From the NCBI RefSeq assembly GCF_003865135.1, contig NZ_BHZC01000001.1, forward strand, positions 5,518,001-5,582,000: DNA of 64,000 nucleotides, in the 5' to 3' direction. The notes below the pieces were generated by a model. It had not been told where the DNA came from, searched no databases, and saw only the letters and a program-made list of their open reading frames with translations. The DNA comes from Streptomyces chrestomyceticus JCM 4735 (lineage in GTDB: Bacteria > Actinomycetota > Actinomycetes > Streptomycetales > Streptomycetaceae). This document shows, one piece after another, positions 25,901 through 33,752 of this stretch (position 1 is the first letter of the stretch; each line of letters starts with the position of its first letter). Made by a program: the position numbers and the translations under genes.

Positions 25901-26084
25901 CGTGGAGACGGATCTGTTGGAGCGGGAGATGGTTGGTTCGGCAGGTTCGGCAGGTTCGGCAGGTTCGGTCGATTCGGCCGGTGCTGCCGGTACTGCCGTC
26001 GGCGAGGTGCGGGACGGCCAGGTCGCGCTCACGCTGCGCCCGTTCCAGATCGTGACGGTACGGCTGGCGCGCGCGGCGGGCTGA
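22926..26084 (+). CDS. GH38 alpha-mannosidase
   Basis: Zinc-dependent retaining alpha-mannosidase of 1052 aa, without signal peptide, so probably cytoplasmic and acting on imported oligomannose. Domains in order: N-terminal beta-sandwich lead (residues 1-245), the GH38 barrel with VGHAHIDSAWLWPLRET (zinc ligands His257 and Asp259-261 region) and WLPDSFGYTAAMPQL (nucleophile Asp371), the helical middle domain with LLHQFHDILPGSSI, and C-terminal beta domains. Two low-complexity insertions are visible: a Gly/Pro/Gln-rich stretch around residue 650 and a GSA repeat near residue 1005 coded by a 9-bp tandem repeat. Start chosen at the ATG with GGAG nine bases upstream. Last gene of the glycan operon, before a strong hairpin. 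Confidence 0.93.
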   Translation: MHDDRSIVEHRLRRVLNDRIAPAVRSRSVPLTVERWEAPGEPVPPAEGLAAVFEPTKTGEGWGPAWGTTWFRVTGQVPAEWAGRTVEAVLDLGFDANMPGFQCEGLVYRADGEAVKGLNPRNDWVRVAEAATGDEAVELYVEAASNPVLADHRPTYEGDRLTASHAPLYRLRRMDLVVFETEVWELVQDLEVLGSLMQELDVADARRHGILRAVERALDAVDLKDIPGTAARAREQLADVLASPAHASAHRVSAVGHAHIDSAWLWPLRETVRKVARTSSNMVNLMDAHPEFVFAMSQAQQLAWIKEHRPEVFAKVQAKIEAGQFVPVGGMWVESDTNMVGGEAMARQFLYGKKFFLDEFGIETKEVWLPDSFGYTAAMPQLVKLSGSTWFLTQKISWSQVNRFPHHTFWWEGIDGTRVFTHFPPVDTYNSDLGGKEMAHAARNYREKGRGSRSLAPFGWGDGGGGATREMLARAARLRDLEGSPRVEIEKPETFFEKAHAEYPDAPVWAGELYLELHRGTYTSQAKTKQGNRHSESLLREAELWAATAAVRVPGDAYTYPYEDLERIWKTVLLHQFHDILPGSSIAWVHREARDTYARVREELTAIVGAAQTALAGPGDQEIVFNAAPHARGGVPAGGARPAPGQTAGQSPGKATGQGGTPVSVSPVMVEPLTVDGRATGGHRLANGRLRIDVDARGLVVSAYDIEAEREAVAPGAAANLLQIHPDFPNMWDAWDVDEFYRHNVTDLVSVDELTVDAAGPHEVRVKVTRSFGHGSTVEQTLTLRSGAKVLEIDTEVDWRETETFLKAAFPLDVKADRSASETQFGHVFRATHTNTSWEAAKFEICAHRWIQVEEPGWGAALVNDSTYGHDVTRDIRPDGGQTTTVRLSLLRAPRYPDPETDQGHHHLRYALAPGAAVGDAVREGHWINLPERTVRGGGPVEPLVGVDNDAVVVEAVKLAEDRSGDVVVRLYESHGGRASARLTAGFPVAGAVETDLLEREMVGSAGSAGSAGSVDSAGAAGTAVGEVRDGQVALTLRPFQIVTVRLARAAG

Positions 26085-26090
26085 CGCGCG

Positions 26091-26130
26091 GGCGGGGCGG
26101 CCGAAGACCTGCGGACCCGGCCGCCCCGCC
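26091..26130 (+). terminator. Terminator of the glycan-utilisation operon
   Basis: A perfect 13-bp inverted repeat (GGCGGGGCGGCCG at 26091-26103 with its partner at 26118-26130, 14-base loop) lies six bases after the GH38 stop. There is no long T tract, as usual in Streptomyces. Confidence 0.65.
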
Positions 26131-26588
26131 CTCCCCACGGGCGTCACCCCTCGCCCTCCACCACCTCACCCGCGCCGTCCTCCGCCGCCGGCCGGGCGGC
26201 CCAGAACGGCTGGTCGGCGGTGACCGGTACCGGTACGGCCGGGGCTCCGGCCCGTAGTGCGGCGGCCGTCGTGCCCGCGCCCGGTGGCCATGGAACCGCC
26301 TCTCGTGCCACGGCCCGCCGGGCCGCCGTACGGCCCGCGCCGTACGGGCACAGGCTGCGGCCTGACGTGGGGGGAGGGGCAAGCGGAACCGGCCGTGACA
26401 GCTCCCGCACCCCACCGATGACCCGCTGTTACACGCCCGTGGGGCCGCCGTGAAGCAGGCTGCTTAGCGTGGGGGCAATCTGGGCGGACACGGTTACCTT
26501 TGTCGTAAAAGCCCACCCAGGGCGCCACCCGGGGCACCGGACGGCGCCCCGGTGCCGCCCGCATCCCGCCCAGCCGACCGAGGGACCC
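26131..26588. other. Gene-free stretch before the lipoprotein gene
   Basis: About 458 bases with no frame of coding character on either strand; the minus-strand frames are Arg/Pro/Gly-rich shadows. The last 100 bases are less GC-rich (ACGGTTACCTTTGTCGTAAA around 26491-26510) and probably hold the promoter of the lipoprotein and kinase genes, but no clear hexamer pair was identified. Confidence 0.45.
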
Positions 26589-27074
26589 GTGCGCTCACTC
26601 ACCGCGACCGCCTGCGTCGCCGCGATGTCCGCGGCCGCGCTGCTGCTGTCCGGCTGCTCCGACCCGCGCGGCCTGCGGGTGGCGGGCCCCGCCGTGTCTC
26701 CCTCGCCGCCCGCCGGCCCGGCCGAGGTCACCGAACCCGTCTACGTCTCCGACGCGGCCCGCCGCCCGTTGCAGCGCCCCGCCTCCTTCGAGCTGACCGG
26801 CGCGGTGAGCCTGACCGGTCTGCACTGGTCGTCCTGGGGTGACGCGACCGCCAAGGCCACCGGAGGGCTCAGCGGCGCCTGGTGCCGTCCCGAGTGCGGG
26901 AGACAGCCGTACCCGGTCGCGGTCACGCTCAGCGGACTGCTCAGGCAGGACGGGCCGAAGCGGCGGGAGGACCGGCCGGCGTTCTATTCGAGTGCCACGC
27001 TCGTCTCCGACCGCCTGCCGCCGGAGAAGGCCGCCGAACTGGGCAGGGTCAGCCTGCACACCCCGGAGTTCTAG
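26589..27074 (+). CDS. Putative lipoprotein, unknown function
   Basis: 161 aa, not recognised as a named family. It begins with a short signal (VRSLTATACVAAMSAAALLL) and a clean lipobox LLSGC, so it should be lipid-anchored on the outer face of the membrane. After a Pro/Ser linker there is a compact beta-rich domain containing FELTGAVSLTGLHWSSWGD, two cysteines in CRPECGRQPYPVAVTLSG that may form a disulfide, and YSSATLVSDRLPPEKAAELG. It ends six bases before the histidine kinase gene, so it is probably an accessory or sensory partner of that kinase. The GTG at 26589 gives the signal peptide a normal n-region. Confidence 0.7.
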   Translation: MRSLTATACVAAMSAAALLLSGCSDPRGLRVAGPAVSPSPPAGPAEVTEPVYVSDAARRPLQRPASFELTGAVSLTGLHWSSWGDATAKATGGLSGAWCRPECGRQPYPVAVTLSGLLRQDGPKRREDRPAFYSSATLVSDRLPPEKAAELGRVSLHTPEF

Positions 27075-27080
27075 GCCGTC

Positions 27081-28375
27081 ATGGGGTTGCGCGCGAAGAT
27101 CGGCATGGCGATCGCCGCCACGGCCGCCGTGGTCGCGGTCCTCATCGGGGTGCTCGTGCACAACCGGACGGTGGACGCGCAGTTCGACCTGGCGGCCGAG
27201 TCGATCGACGGGCGGCTGCAGAGCCTGGTGCAGGACCGGGCGGCCGGTATCGACACCGGCCGGGCGATCATCGACCCGCCCGACCTCCCCGGCCCGCTGA
27301 AGGACGCCGTCGCGCACGGCGAACGCGGCGTCTACCTGGAACCGGACGGCCCCAAGCCGCATCTCTGGGCCGCGACCGAGCTGGGCGGCGAGGTCATCGC
27401 GCTCAAGCGCCCGTACGTACGGGAGCGGGAGACCCTGCGCAGCCTGGACCGCGTGCTGTGGCTGTCCGGCATCGCGGGCACCGCGCTGGGCTGCGTCGTC
27501 GGCCTGCTGGTCGCCCGCCGGCTGGGGCGGCGGCTGACCTCCTCGGCGGTCACCGCGCAGCGGATCGCCGAGGGCGACCTGACCGCGCGGCTGCCGCGCG
27601 GCGGCAAGGACGAGATAGCCCAGCTCACCACCGCGGTCAACACCATGGCCGACGCGCTGGCCGCCCGCCTCCAGGCCGAACGCGACGTCACCGCGAACAT
27701 CGCCCATGAACTGCGTACCCCCGTCGCCGGCCTGGTCGCGGCCGCCGGCCTGCTGCCGCCCTCACGTCCCACCGAGCTGGTCCAGGACCGGGCCCAGCGC
27801 GTACGGAGGCTGATGGAGGACGTCCTGGAGGTGGCGCGGCTCGACGCGCGTACCGAGGAGGCCGACACGGAACTGCGGCCGCTGGCCGAGCTGGCGCGGC
27901 GGACGGTGGCCGCGCTGGGCGGGGCCGCCGGGGCGGGCGTGGAGGTACGGGTCCTCTCGGACGGGCTGGTGGAGACCGCCCCCCGCGGCGGGTCGAACGC
28001 ATCCTCGTCAACCTGATCGGCAACGCGCTGCGGCACGGCGCGGCCCCGGTGACCGTCGAGATCGAACGCGGCATCCTGCGCGTCCGCGACAGCGGGCCGG
28101 GCTTCCCGGAGGCCCTGCCGGCCCACGGGCCGCAGCGCTTCCGTACGGGCGGCGGCTCGGACGGCCAGGGGCTCGGCCTGGGGCTGACCATCGCGTCCGG
28201 GCAGGCGCGGGTGCTGGGCGGGCGGCTGACGTTCGCCAATCCGGAGGGCGGCGGGGCCGAGGCGACCCTGGACCTCAGCCACTCCCTCGCCGACCGCCCC
28301 GCCTCCGGGGGCGCGTCCCCCGAAGGCACTCCCTCCACCACCTCCTCCGACGGCACTCCCTCCGACCGCTCCTGA
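27081..28375 (+). pseudogene. Two-component sensor histidine kinase, frameshifted before the ATPase domain
   Basis: Domains in order: membrane helix 1 (residues about 6-26), short extracellular sensor (about 100 residues), membrane helix 2 (VLWLSGIAGTALGCVVGLLV), HAMP linker (RIAEGDLTARLPRGGKDEIA) and the dimerisation domain with NIAHELRTP (His209). The frame then ends at a stop at 28014-28016, while the next frame carries the ATP-binding part: RRVERILVNLIGNALRHG (N box), RVRDSGPGFPE (G1) and GQGLGLGLTIASG (G2). One extra C in the six-C run at 27979-27984 restores a kinase of about 431 aa. No response regulator gene lies nearby; the preceding lipoprotein gene is the only operon partner seen. 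Confidence 0.82.
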
Positions 28376-28479
28376 CATGCGTACGGGCCCGTTCGCGCCA
28401 AGAGTGGTGTGAGACGCCCGCGTCCGGAGCAGGCGTACCGGTATCCCCCCACCGACCGCAGACCACTGGAGCCACCGCG

Positions 28480-28983
28480 ATGGACGAGAACGTGCTCTTC
28501 ATGGACCTCACCGCCGCCGGTGAGGGCGCGGCGCGGCGCGCCCTGGACGCGCTGCGCCACGAGGACGCCGAACACCGGATCACGCTGCGCGAGGCCACCG
28601 TGATCGCCCGGGACGCCGACGGCAACGTCACCTTCCCCGAGAACGTCGACCACACCGGCACCGTGCGCGGCTTCGCCGTCGGCGGGCTGCTCGGCGGCCT
28701 CGTCGGACTGCTGGGCGGCCCGCTGGGCGCCATGGTCGGCTTCGGCGCCGGCGGCCTCCTCGGCGGCGCCCGTGACGCACGGCGGGCCAGCGCGGACAAC
28801 GCGGCCGTGGACATGCTGGCGGCAGAGGTGCCGCCGGGCAGCACCGTCCTGGTCGCCGAGGTCTCCGAACCGGCCAGGGGCCCGGTCGACGCGGCGTTGG
28901 CGGGCATCGGCGAAGGCGTCATCCGCTACCCGGCGGCCGAGGTGCGCAGGCACGTGGAGGAGCTGATCGCGGAGAGCGGCTGA
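28480..28983 (+). CDS. DUF1269-family membrane-associated protein
   Basis: 167 aa. The pattern is that of DUF1269 proteins: a ferredoxin-like N-terminal half (ENVLFMDLTAAGEGAARRALDAL, then IARDADGNVTFPENVDHTGT), a glycine-zipper membrane hairpin rich in GGLLGGLVGLLGGPLGAM, and a second alpha/beta half (STVLVAEVSEPARGPVDAAL). The biochemical role is unknown; members are often stress-associated. ATG 28480 is preceded by GGAGCC nine bases upstream. It stands alone, convergent with the acetyltransferase gene. Confidence 0.8.
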   Translation: MDENVLFMDLTAAGEGAARRALDALRHEDAEHRITLREATVIARDADGNVTFPENVDHTGTVRGFAVGGLLGGLVGLLGGPLGAMVGFGAGGLLGGARDARRASADNAAVDMLAAEVPPGSTVLVAEVSEPARGPVDAALAGIGEGVIRYPAAEVRRHVEELIAESG

Positions 28984-29041
28984 GGGGCGTATATCCGGAG
29001 TGGGCGGCGGCGCCCGGCCGCCCCAACGAGCCCTACAGTCC

Positions 29042-29575
29042 CTACGAGCTGTGCACCCAACTCCCCGCACCGCTCGGCGCCCCGGCATCGTCCCCCGCTG
29101 TCACCAGCGACTTCGCCATGCACCGACTCTCCTCGTACATCCGGTACAGCCCGAACTTCGTCACCGGCCGGTAGCCGCACGACGCGTACAGCGCCAGTGC
29201 CTCGGGCTGCTTGATGCCCGTCTCCAGCACCATCCGGGTGCGGCCCGCGGCGCGCGCGTCCGCCTCCAGGGCCGCGAGGATGCGCCGGGCCAGGCCGCGT
29301 CCGCGGGCCTCCGTGACCACGAACATCCGCTTGATCTCGGCGTCCCCGTCCGCGTAGCCCTCGGGGTTGGAGTCCTGGGTCCGCCAGCCGCCGGTGGCCA
29401 GCGGGCGTCCGTCCTCGTAGGCGAGCAGGTACAGGCCGTTCGGCGGCTCGAACATGCCCGGGTCGAGCGGCGTGATGTCGCCCTCGTCGTCGTACCGCTG
29501 CGCGTACTCGCGCTGGACCAGCCGGTCGAGGTCGACGGCGTCGGGGTGGTCATAGGGGACGGGACGGATCTCCAT
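29042..29575 (-). CDS. GNAT-family N-acetyltransferase
   Basis: 177 aa single-domain GNAT protein; transfers an acetyl group from acetyl-CoA to an unknown amine. Visible pattern: YLLAYEDGRPLATGGWRTQD, AEIKRMFVVTEARGRGLARR (acetyl-CoA-binding R-G-x-G-x-A loop), ILAALEADARAAGRTRMVLE and EALALYASCGYRPVTKFGLY. The C-terminal 30 residues extend past the domain. ATG 29575 directly precedes the first strand, MEIRPVPYDH. The 3' end of the kinase-like gene upstream overlaps its start by 26 bases, so the two form one transcript. Confidence 0.88.
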   Translation of the reverse strand: MEIRPVPYDHPDAVDLDRLVQREYAQRYDDEGDITPLDPGMFEPPNGLYLLAYEDGRPLATGGWRTQDSNPEGYADGDAEIKRMFVVTEARGRGLARRILAALEADARAAGRTRMVLETGIKQPEALALYASCGYRPVTKFGLYRMYEESRCMAKSLVTAGDDAGAPSGAGSWVHSS

Positions 29576-30704
29576 CCGAGGAATCGTACGGATGTCCGGC
29601 CGTTGTGGCGAGAGTGTCGGACGGGTAGGGGGCTGACCTGCTCTCCTGCTGGAAGCGGCGCTGGAAATCCCCCATCGCTACGGCAATCGGCGCGTAGCGG
29701 ACGAAGATCTCCGCGATGGTCGGCGGTACTCCTTCCGGCGGCGTCCCCTGGGCGCAGGTACGCGCGAACGCCTCGCGTTCTTCCGGGCCGTACCCGTACA
29801 GGGCGAAGGCCAGCCAGTTCACCAGGTGTGCGGCGGTGTAGTGCCGGTCGTAGCCGCGGTGCCGGCGGAAGAAGGCGGCCTCGTCCTGGGTGAGCGCGAA
29901 GCGGGTGGCGAGGGCGAGGCCGTAGTCGGCGAAGAAGAGGCGGCGGCCGTCGGTGAGGATGTTCTTGAAGTGGGCGTCGAAGTGCAGCATCCCGCGGGCG
30001 TTCATGAAGGACGTGCCGGAGCGCAGCTCGCTGTCCACCATGGCGCAGGCCCGTCCGGCCGCCTCGCCACCTGCCTCGATCCGCGCGCTCAGCCAGTCGT
30101 GCAGGTTGTACGGGATGTGCTCCAGGAACAGCAGCAGGCTCGCCGTGGACTGCTGGAGGCCCTCGATCCGGCGGCGTATCCCCGTCCCGCCTCCCCAGTG
30201 GGCGACAGCGCGTTCCACGTCGGCCAGGTCTTCGGGCACCGGCCGGTGAGGGCCCGGGAGGACCCGCCAGTGATACATGAGGGGGAAGCCCTCGTGGTCT
30301 CCCGCGAGCACCCAGTCCGTCGTCATGGTGTGCACGGCCAGCTCCCGCCAGGCGCCGGACCCCGGGCTGCCGATGCGGCCGATGCCGTAGTGGCAGAAGG
30401 GCGGCAGCCCGAACAGGTTCGCCGTGGAGCGCACGTTCTCCGGCCGTCGCTCCAGGTCGGTCAGCGGTACCTGTTTGACGAAGACCGGGGTTCCGGCGAT
30501 CTCCAGCGCCATGGTCTGGCCGCCGATTCCGGAACCGGCCGGTGCGGCGGCGTCCACGAGCTCGCGGAGTCGGTGATCGCTGTACGACGCCAGCGAGGCG
30601 GAGACGGTGCCGTAAGCGGCCAGGCGAGCGCCGCGGGACATGTCAGGGATCTTCGTCCGTGCCTGCGCCTGTGCCTTCATCCGCGCCTCCGCCTCGGCCT
30701 TCAT
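29550..30704 (-). CDS. Protein-kinase/phosphotransferase-like protein
   Basis: 384 aa with a protein-kinase-like fold. Visible features are VDAAAPAGSGIGGQTMALEI followed by PVFVKQVPL (likely ATP-binding Lys), then ARGMLHFDAHFKNILTD, equivalent to the catalytic loop HxDxxxxN with the invariant Asp and Asn, and LFFADYGLALATRF, equivalent to the DFG segment. It resembles the kinase-like proteins of Streptomyces of unknown target; an aminoglycoside phosphotransferase role is not supported. Two starts, 30704 and 30680, are each preceded by the identical GGAGGCGCGG, owing to a 24-bp duplication; the longer is given. An open extension back to 31382 is base-composition noise. Confidence 0.75.
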   Translation of the reverse strand: MKAEAEARMKAQAQARTKIPDMSRGARLAAYGTVSASLASYSDHRLRELVDAAAPAGSGIGGQTMALEIAGTPVFVKQVPLTDLERRPENVRSTANLFGLPPFCHYGIGRIGSPGSGAWRELAVHTMTTDWVLAGDHEGFPLMYHWRVLPGPHRPVPEDLADVERAVAHWGGGTGIRRRIEGLQQSTASLLLFLEHIPYNLHDWLSARIEAGGEAAGRACAMVDSELRSGTSFMNARGMLHFDAHFKNILTDGRRLFFADYGLALATRFALTQDEAAFFRRHRGYDRHYTAAHLVNWLAFALYGYGPEEREAFARTCAQGTPPEGVPPTIAEIFVRYAPIAVAMGDFQRRFQQESRSAPYPSDTLATTAGHPYDSSDGDPSRPL

Positions 30705-30714
30705 CCGCGCCTCC
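30667..30714 (-). repeat. 24-bp tandem duplication of ribosome site and start codon
   Basis: Two adjacent 24-bp units (30667-30690 and 30691-30714) differ at two positions. Each contains, on the minus strand, GGAGG, a five-base spacer and an ATG in the same frame, giving MKAEAEAR then MKAQAQAR. Confidence 0.85.
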
Positions 30715-30926
30715 AGCCGAACGCCCGTTCCCATACCGGGCACCCCGCCCTCCCTCCACCGCCCCGCACCCCCTCTACCGGACCCCGCCCCCGCCCTCCC
30801 CTCGCATACGGCGGTTCGGCGGAGCCAAAGCACCCGATGGGGGTGTGTCGGTACCGGAACGGACAGTACGGGCCCGCGGCGGGGAACGGCTGCTGCGCCA
30901 CTGACGCTGAACCGAAGGAGAAACCC

Positions 30927-31256
30927 ATGCGTCTGCGTCCCGTGCTGGCCACCGCCGCCGCCGTACTCTCCCTGTCCGCATCCGGTCTGACCGGGGCCGC
31001 CGTGGCGGCGGCCCCGGCGGACCCCGCACCGCCGGTCAGCTTCGGCGGCCAGTCGAACGACGACAGCGCCAACGGCGAGAGCCGCGGCGAGCGGGATTAC
31101 CCCGGCACCATCGGATGGGGGCACAAGCCGTACCAGCTCCTCGGGGACCGGAACGGCAGGTATGTCATCACGGCGGTGAACAAGACCGACACCGACCGGC
31201 TGCCGACCTGCTACCGCGACCTGTACGCGACCCCGGCCTCCTCGATCTGCCACTGA
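30927..31256 (+). CDS. Small secreted protein, unknown function
   Basis: 109 aa. ATG 30927 has a strong AAGGAG six bases upstream. The N-terminus (MRLRPVLATAAAVLSLSAS then GLTGAAVAAAPA) is a standard Sec signal peptide. The mature part of about 78 residues contains GWGHKPYQLLGDRNGRYVIT and two cysteines near the end (TCYRDLYATPASSIC), probably joined by a disulfide. No family recognised. It is divergent from the kinase-like gene, with about 220 bases between. Confidence 0.72.
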   Translation: MRLRPVLATAAAVLSLSASGLTGAAVAAAPADPAPPVSFGGQSNDDSANGESRGERDYPGTIGWGHKPYQLLGDRNGRYVITAVNKTDTDRLPTCYRDLYATPASSICH

Positions 31257-31385
31257 CCGGGACGGCTCACCGTGGTGCCCGGCGCTCATCGCGCCGGGCA
31301 CCCGCGCGGATAGCGCCGAGTCGTTTCCGCCCCCTCCCGTCGCGTAGGCTGCTGCGCTGCCGCCAGCGCGATGAGGGAGCAAGTA

Positions 31386-32189
31386 GTGCTAACTGTGACA
31401 ACCGTCAACGTCAACGGCCTGCGCGCCGCGGCCAAGAAGGGCTTCCTTCCCTGGCTGGCGGAGACGGACGCCGACGTGATCTGCCTCCAGGAGGTACGCG
31501 CCGAGCCGGACCAGTTGCCCGCCGAGGCCCGCGACCCCGAGGGCTGGCACACGGTGCACGCCCCCGCGGCGGCGAAGGGCCGGGCCGGTGTCTCCCTCTA
31601 CTCGCGCCGCGAGCCCGAGCGCGTACAGATCGGGTTCGGGTCGGCCGAGTTCGACACCAGCGGCCGGTACGTGGAGATCGACCTGCCCGGTGTGACGGTG
31701 GCCAGCCTCTACCTCCCCTCCGGCGAGGTGGGCACCGACCGGCAGGACGAGAAGGAACGGTTCATGGCCGAGTTCCTCCCGTACCTCGCCGCGCTGCGCG
31801 AGCGGGCCGCCGCGTCCGGTCGTGAGGTCCTGGTGTGCGGCGACTGGAACATCGCCCACCAGGAGGCCGACCTGAAGAACTGGAAGGCCAACCGCAAGAA
31901 GGCCGGCTTCCTGCCCGAGGAGCGCGCCTGGCTCACCCGCGTCCTCGACGAGCACGACGCCGGTTACGTGGACGTGGTCCGCGCCCTGCATCCGGACACC
32001 GAGGGGCCGTACTCCTGGTGGTCCTACCGGGGCCGCGCCTTTGACAATGACGCAGGGTGGCGCATCGACTACCACGTGTCGTCGCCCGGCCTCGCCGCCC
32101 GCGCGGTCAAGGGCTTCGTGGAGCGCGCCGTGTCCCACGACGCCCGCTGGTCGGACCACGCGCCGGTCACGGTGGTCTACGAGCTCTAG
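31386..32189 (+). CDS. xthA: Exodeoxyribonuclease III
   Basis: Apurinic/apyrimidinic endonuclease and 3' exonuclease of base-excision repair, 267 aa, cytoplasmic. The endonuclease/exonuclease/phosphatase signatures are complete: TVNVNGLRAAAKKGF (Asn), ICLQEVR (catalytic Glu), GRYVEIDL, VCGDWNIAHQEADLKNW (Asp and Asn), YSWWSYRGRAFDNDAGWRID and the terminal SDHAPV (catalytic His). GTG 31386 follows GAGGGAG with a six-base spacer and begins just before the first strand; the ATG at 31371 lies inside the ribosome-site region. Confidence 0.95.
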   Translation: MLTVTTVNVNGLRAAAKKGFLPWLAETDADVICLQEVRAEPDQLPAEARDPEGWHTVHAPAAAKGRAGVSLYSRREPERVQIGFGSAEFDTSGRYVEIDLPGVTVASLYLPSGEVGTDRQDEKERFMAEFLPYLAALRERAAASGREVLVCGDWNIAHQEADLKNWKANRKKAGFLPEERAWLTRVLDEHDAGYVDVVRALHPDTEGPYSWWSYRGRAFDNDAGWRIDYHVSSPGLAARAVKGFVERAVSHDARWSDHAPVTVVYEL

Positions 32190-32360
32190 GGCCGGTCCGA
32201 CGGGAGCCTCGCCTGTACGCCCCGCGGCGCAGCGCACGGACGGGGCTCAGCTCGGATTCACCCGGTATGCCCTCGCTCACCGTCTGCGCGGCGTTAGGCT
32301 GCACAGGCGGTACTCCGCATCAGGAAACACAGCCGGACGGAGAGGACGGAGGAGGGCGCG

Positions 32361-32708
32361 ATGACCACAGCCGCCGCGGGCGAGCCGGACATCCCCCCTA
32401 TGCCGGCAAGAACCCCGAAGGCCCTCCGCGAGGCCATCTCCCGGCACGCTCCCCAGCTCCTGACCGATTTCGACGCGCACTGGAAGCGGTACGTCGCCGA
32501 CGCGTACGACACCAGCACGGTGCCCGCGTTCATGGCCCGGTGGTGGGCCGAGTACGCGATCGCCCGCGACCCGCGGCTCGATGCCCACGTCACCGCCCTC
32601 GAACACCGCGCCGCCTATGAGTGCACCGACCCGGCCGAAGCCAAGGCGCTCCTGGAAGAAGCGTCCAACATCCGCCACATGGCAGCCCGCGCGGAGCCCG
32701 GCCGGTGA
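32361..32708 (+). CDS. DUF6247-like small protein
   Basis: 115 aa, predicted all-helical and soluble. It matches the general look of DUF6247 proteins of Streptomyces: TPKALREAISRHAPQLLTDF, then DAHWKRYVADAYDTSTVPAF with conserved tryptophans (ARWWAEYAI), and a final helix EAKALLEEASNIRHMAA. Members often sit next to toxin-like genes, but no toxin partner is seen here. ATG 32361 is preceded by GGAGG about ten bases upstream. Function unknown. Confidence 0.68.
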   Translation: MTTAAAGEPDIPPMPARTPKALREAISRHAPQLLTDFDAHWKRYVADAYDTSTVPAFMARWWAEYAIARDPRLDAHVTALEHRAAYECTDPAEAKALLEEASNIRHMAARAEPGR

Positions 32709-32909
32709 CCTGTGGGCGCCGCCCACCACTGCTGATGACGACTTGGCCGGGTGCCCCCGATCCGCGGCCTTCGGTCGTGCGGCTGGTGGGCGCGCCGGTG
32801 GAGGGGTGAGGCCCGGTTCGTGCCCCGGTGGCCGGGGGCGGTGCGGCCCGGCCAAGGCATCTCCTGCCTGCGCGGTTAGGCTGGTGATCACCGTCCAAGG
32901 AGATGTCCC

Positions 32910-33733
32910 GTGCCTGCCCGCCCCCGCGTTCTGTTCGTGACCGACCTCGCCTATCAGGCCAAGGGGCGGCGCTACTGCGACGAGGACATCTTCCTGTCGT
33001 CCCGGCTGCGCGACGCCTTCACCGTCGCCCTGTGCCACCCCCTGGACGCCGCCGGGCTGATGGACGCCTTCGACGTGGTGATCGTCCGTAACAGCGGTCC
33101 CGTGCTGCACTACCAGGAGGAGTACGACGCCTTCCGGGAGCAGGCCCTGGCGCGCGGCACCCGGGTCTACAACCCGTTGAACGGGCGCGGCGACATGGCC
33201 GGCAAGCAGTACCTGCTGGACCTCACCGCCGCCGGCTATCCGGTCATCCCCACCGTCGACCGGCCCGAAGACCTTCACCTGCTGCCCCGGGCCGCACAGT
33301 ACGTGATCAAGCCGAAGGCGGGCGCGGACTCCATCGGCCTGACCTTCGCCCCCGCGGACCGACTCGCCGGTCTCGCCTACGGCGACATCCTCGTCCAGCC
33401 GCGCATCGACTTCCGCTACGAGGTGTCCTTCTACTACGTGGACGACACCTTCCAGTACGCCCTCCACGCCCCCGACCCCGCCCGCCGATGGGAACTCGAA
33501 CCGTACGAGCCCACCGAGGCGGACCTCGCCTTCGCCCGGAAGTTCATCGCCTGGAACACCCTCGATCACGGCATCCAGCGCGTGGACGCCTGCCGCACCC
33601 CGAGGGCGGTCTGCTCCTGGTCGAGCTGGAGGACCTCAATCCGTACCTTTCCCTGGACCTGCTCCCCGAGCAGACCCGGGACACGTTCGCGGCCGGCCTG
33701 ACGGCGTCCCTGCGGCGGTTCTTGGAGGGGTGA
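32910..33733 (+). pseudogene. ATP-grasp domain protein, frameshifted near the C-terminus
   Basis: A small ATP-grasp ligase-like protein (about 275 aa once joined); such enzymes form amide bonds using an acyl-phosphate intermediate. From GTG 32910 (AAGGAG seven bases upstream): RVLFVTDLAYQAKGRRYCDED, VVIVRNSGPV, NPLNGRGDMAGKQYLLDL, AAQYVIKPKAGADSIGLTF (ATP-binding Lys and loop) and ILVQPRIDFRYEVSFYYVD. The frame is lost after RVDACRTP; the next frame supplies EGGLLLVELEDLNPYLSLDL, which carries the metal-binding Glu/Asn, and ends at 33733. One extra C in CCCC at 33598-33601 restores it. Glutathione-synthetase-like fold; substrate unknown. Confidence 0.78.
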
Positions 33734-33752
33734 GGGACACCGGGCGAATCGC

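Noticed and set aside
29550..30704. Aminoglycoside phosphotransferase (resistance) assignment
   Set aside because: Kinase-like motifs are present, but the substrate-binding region does not match known resistance enzymes.
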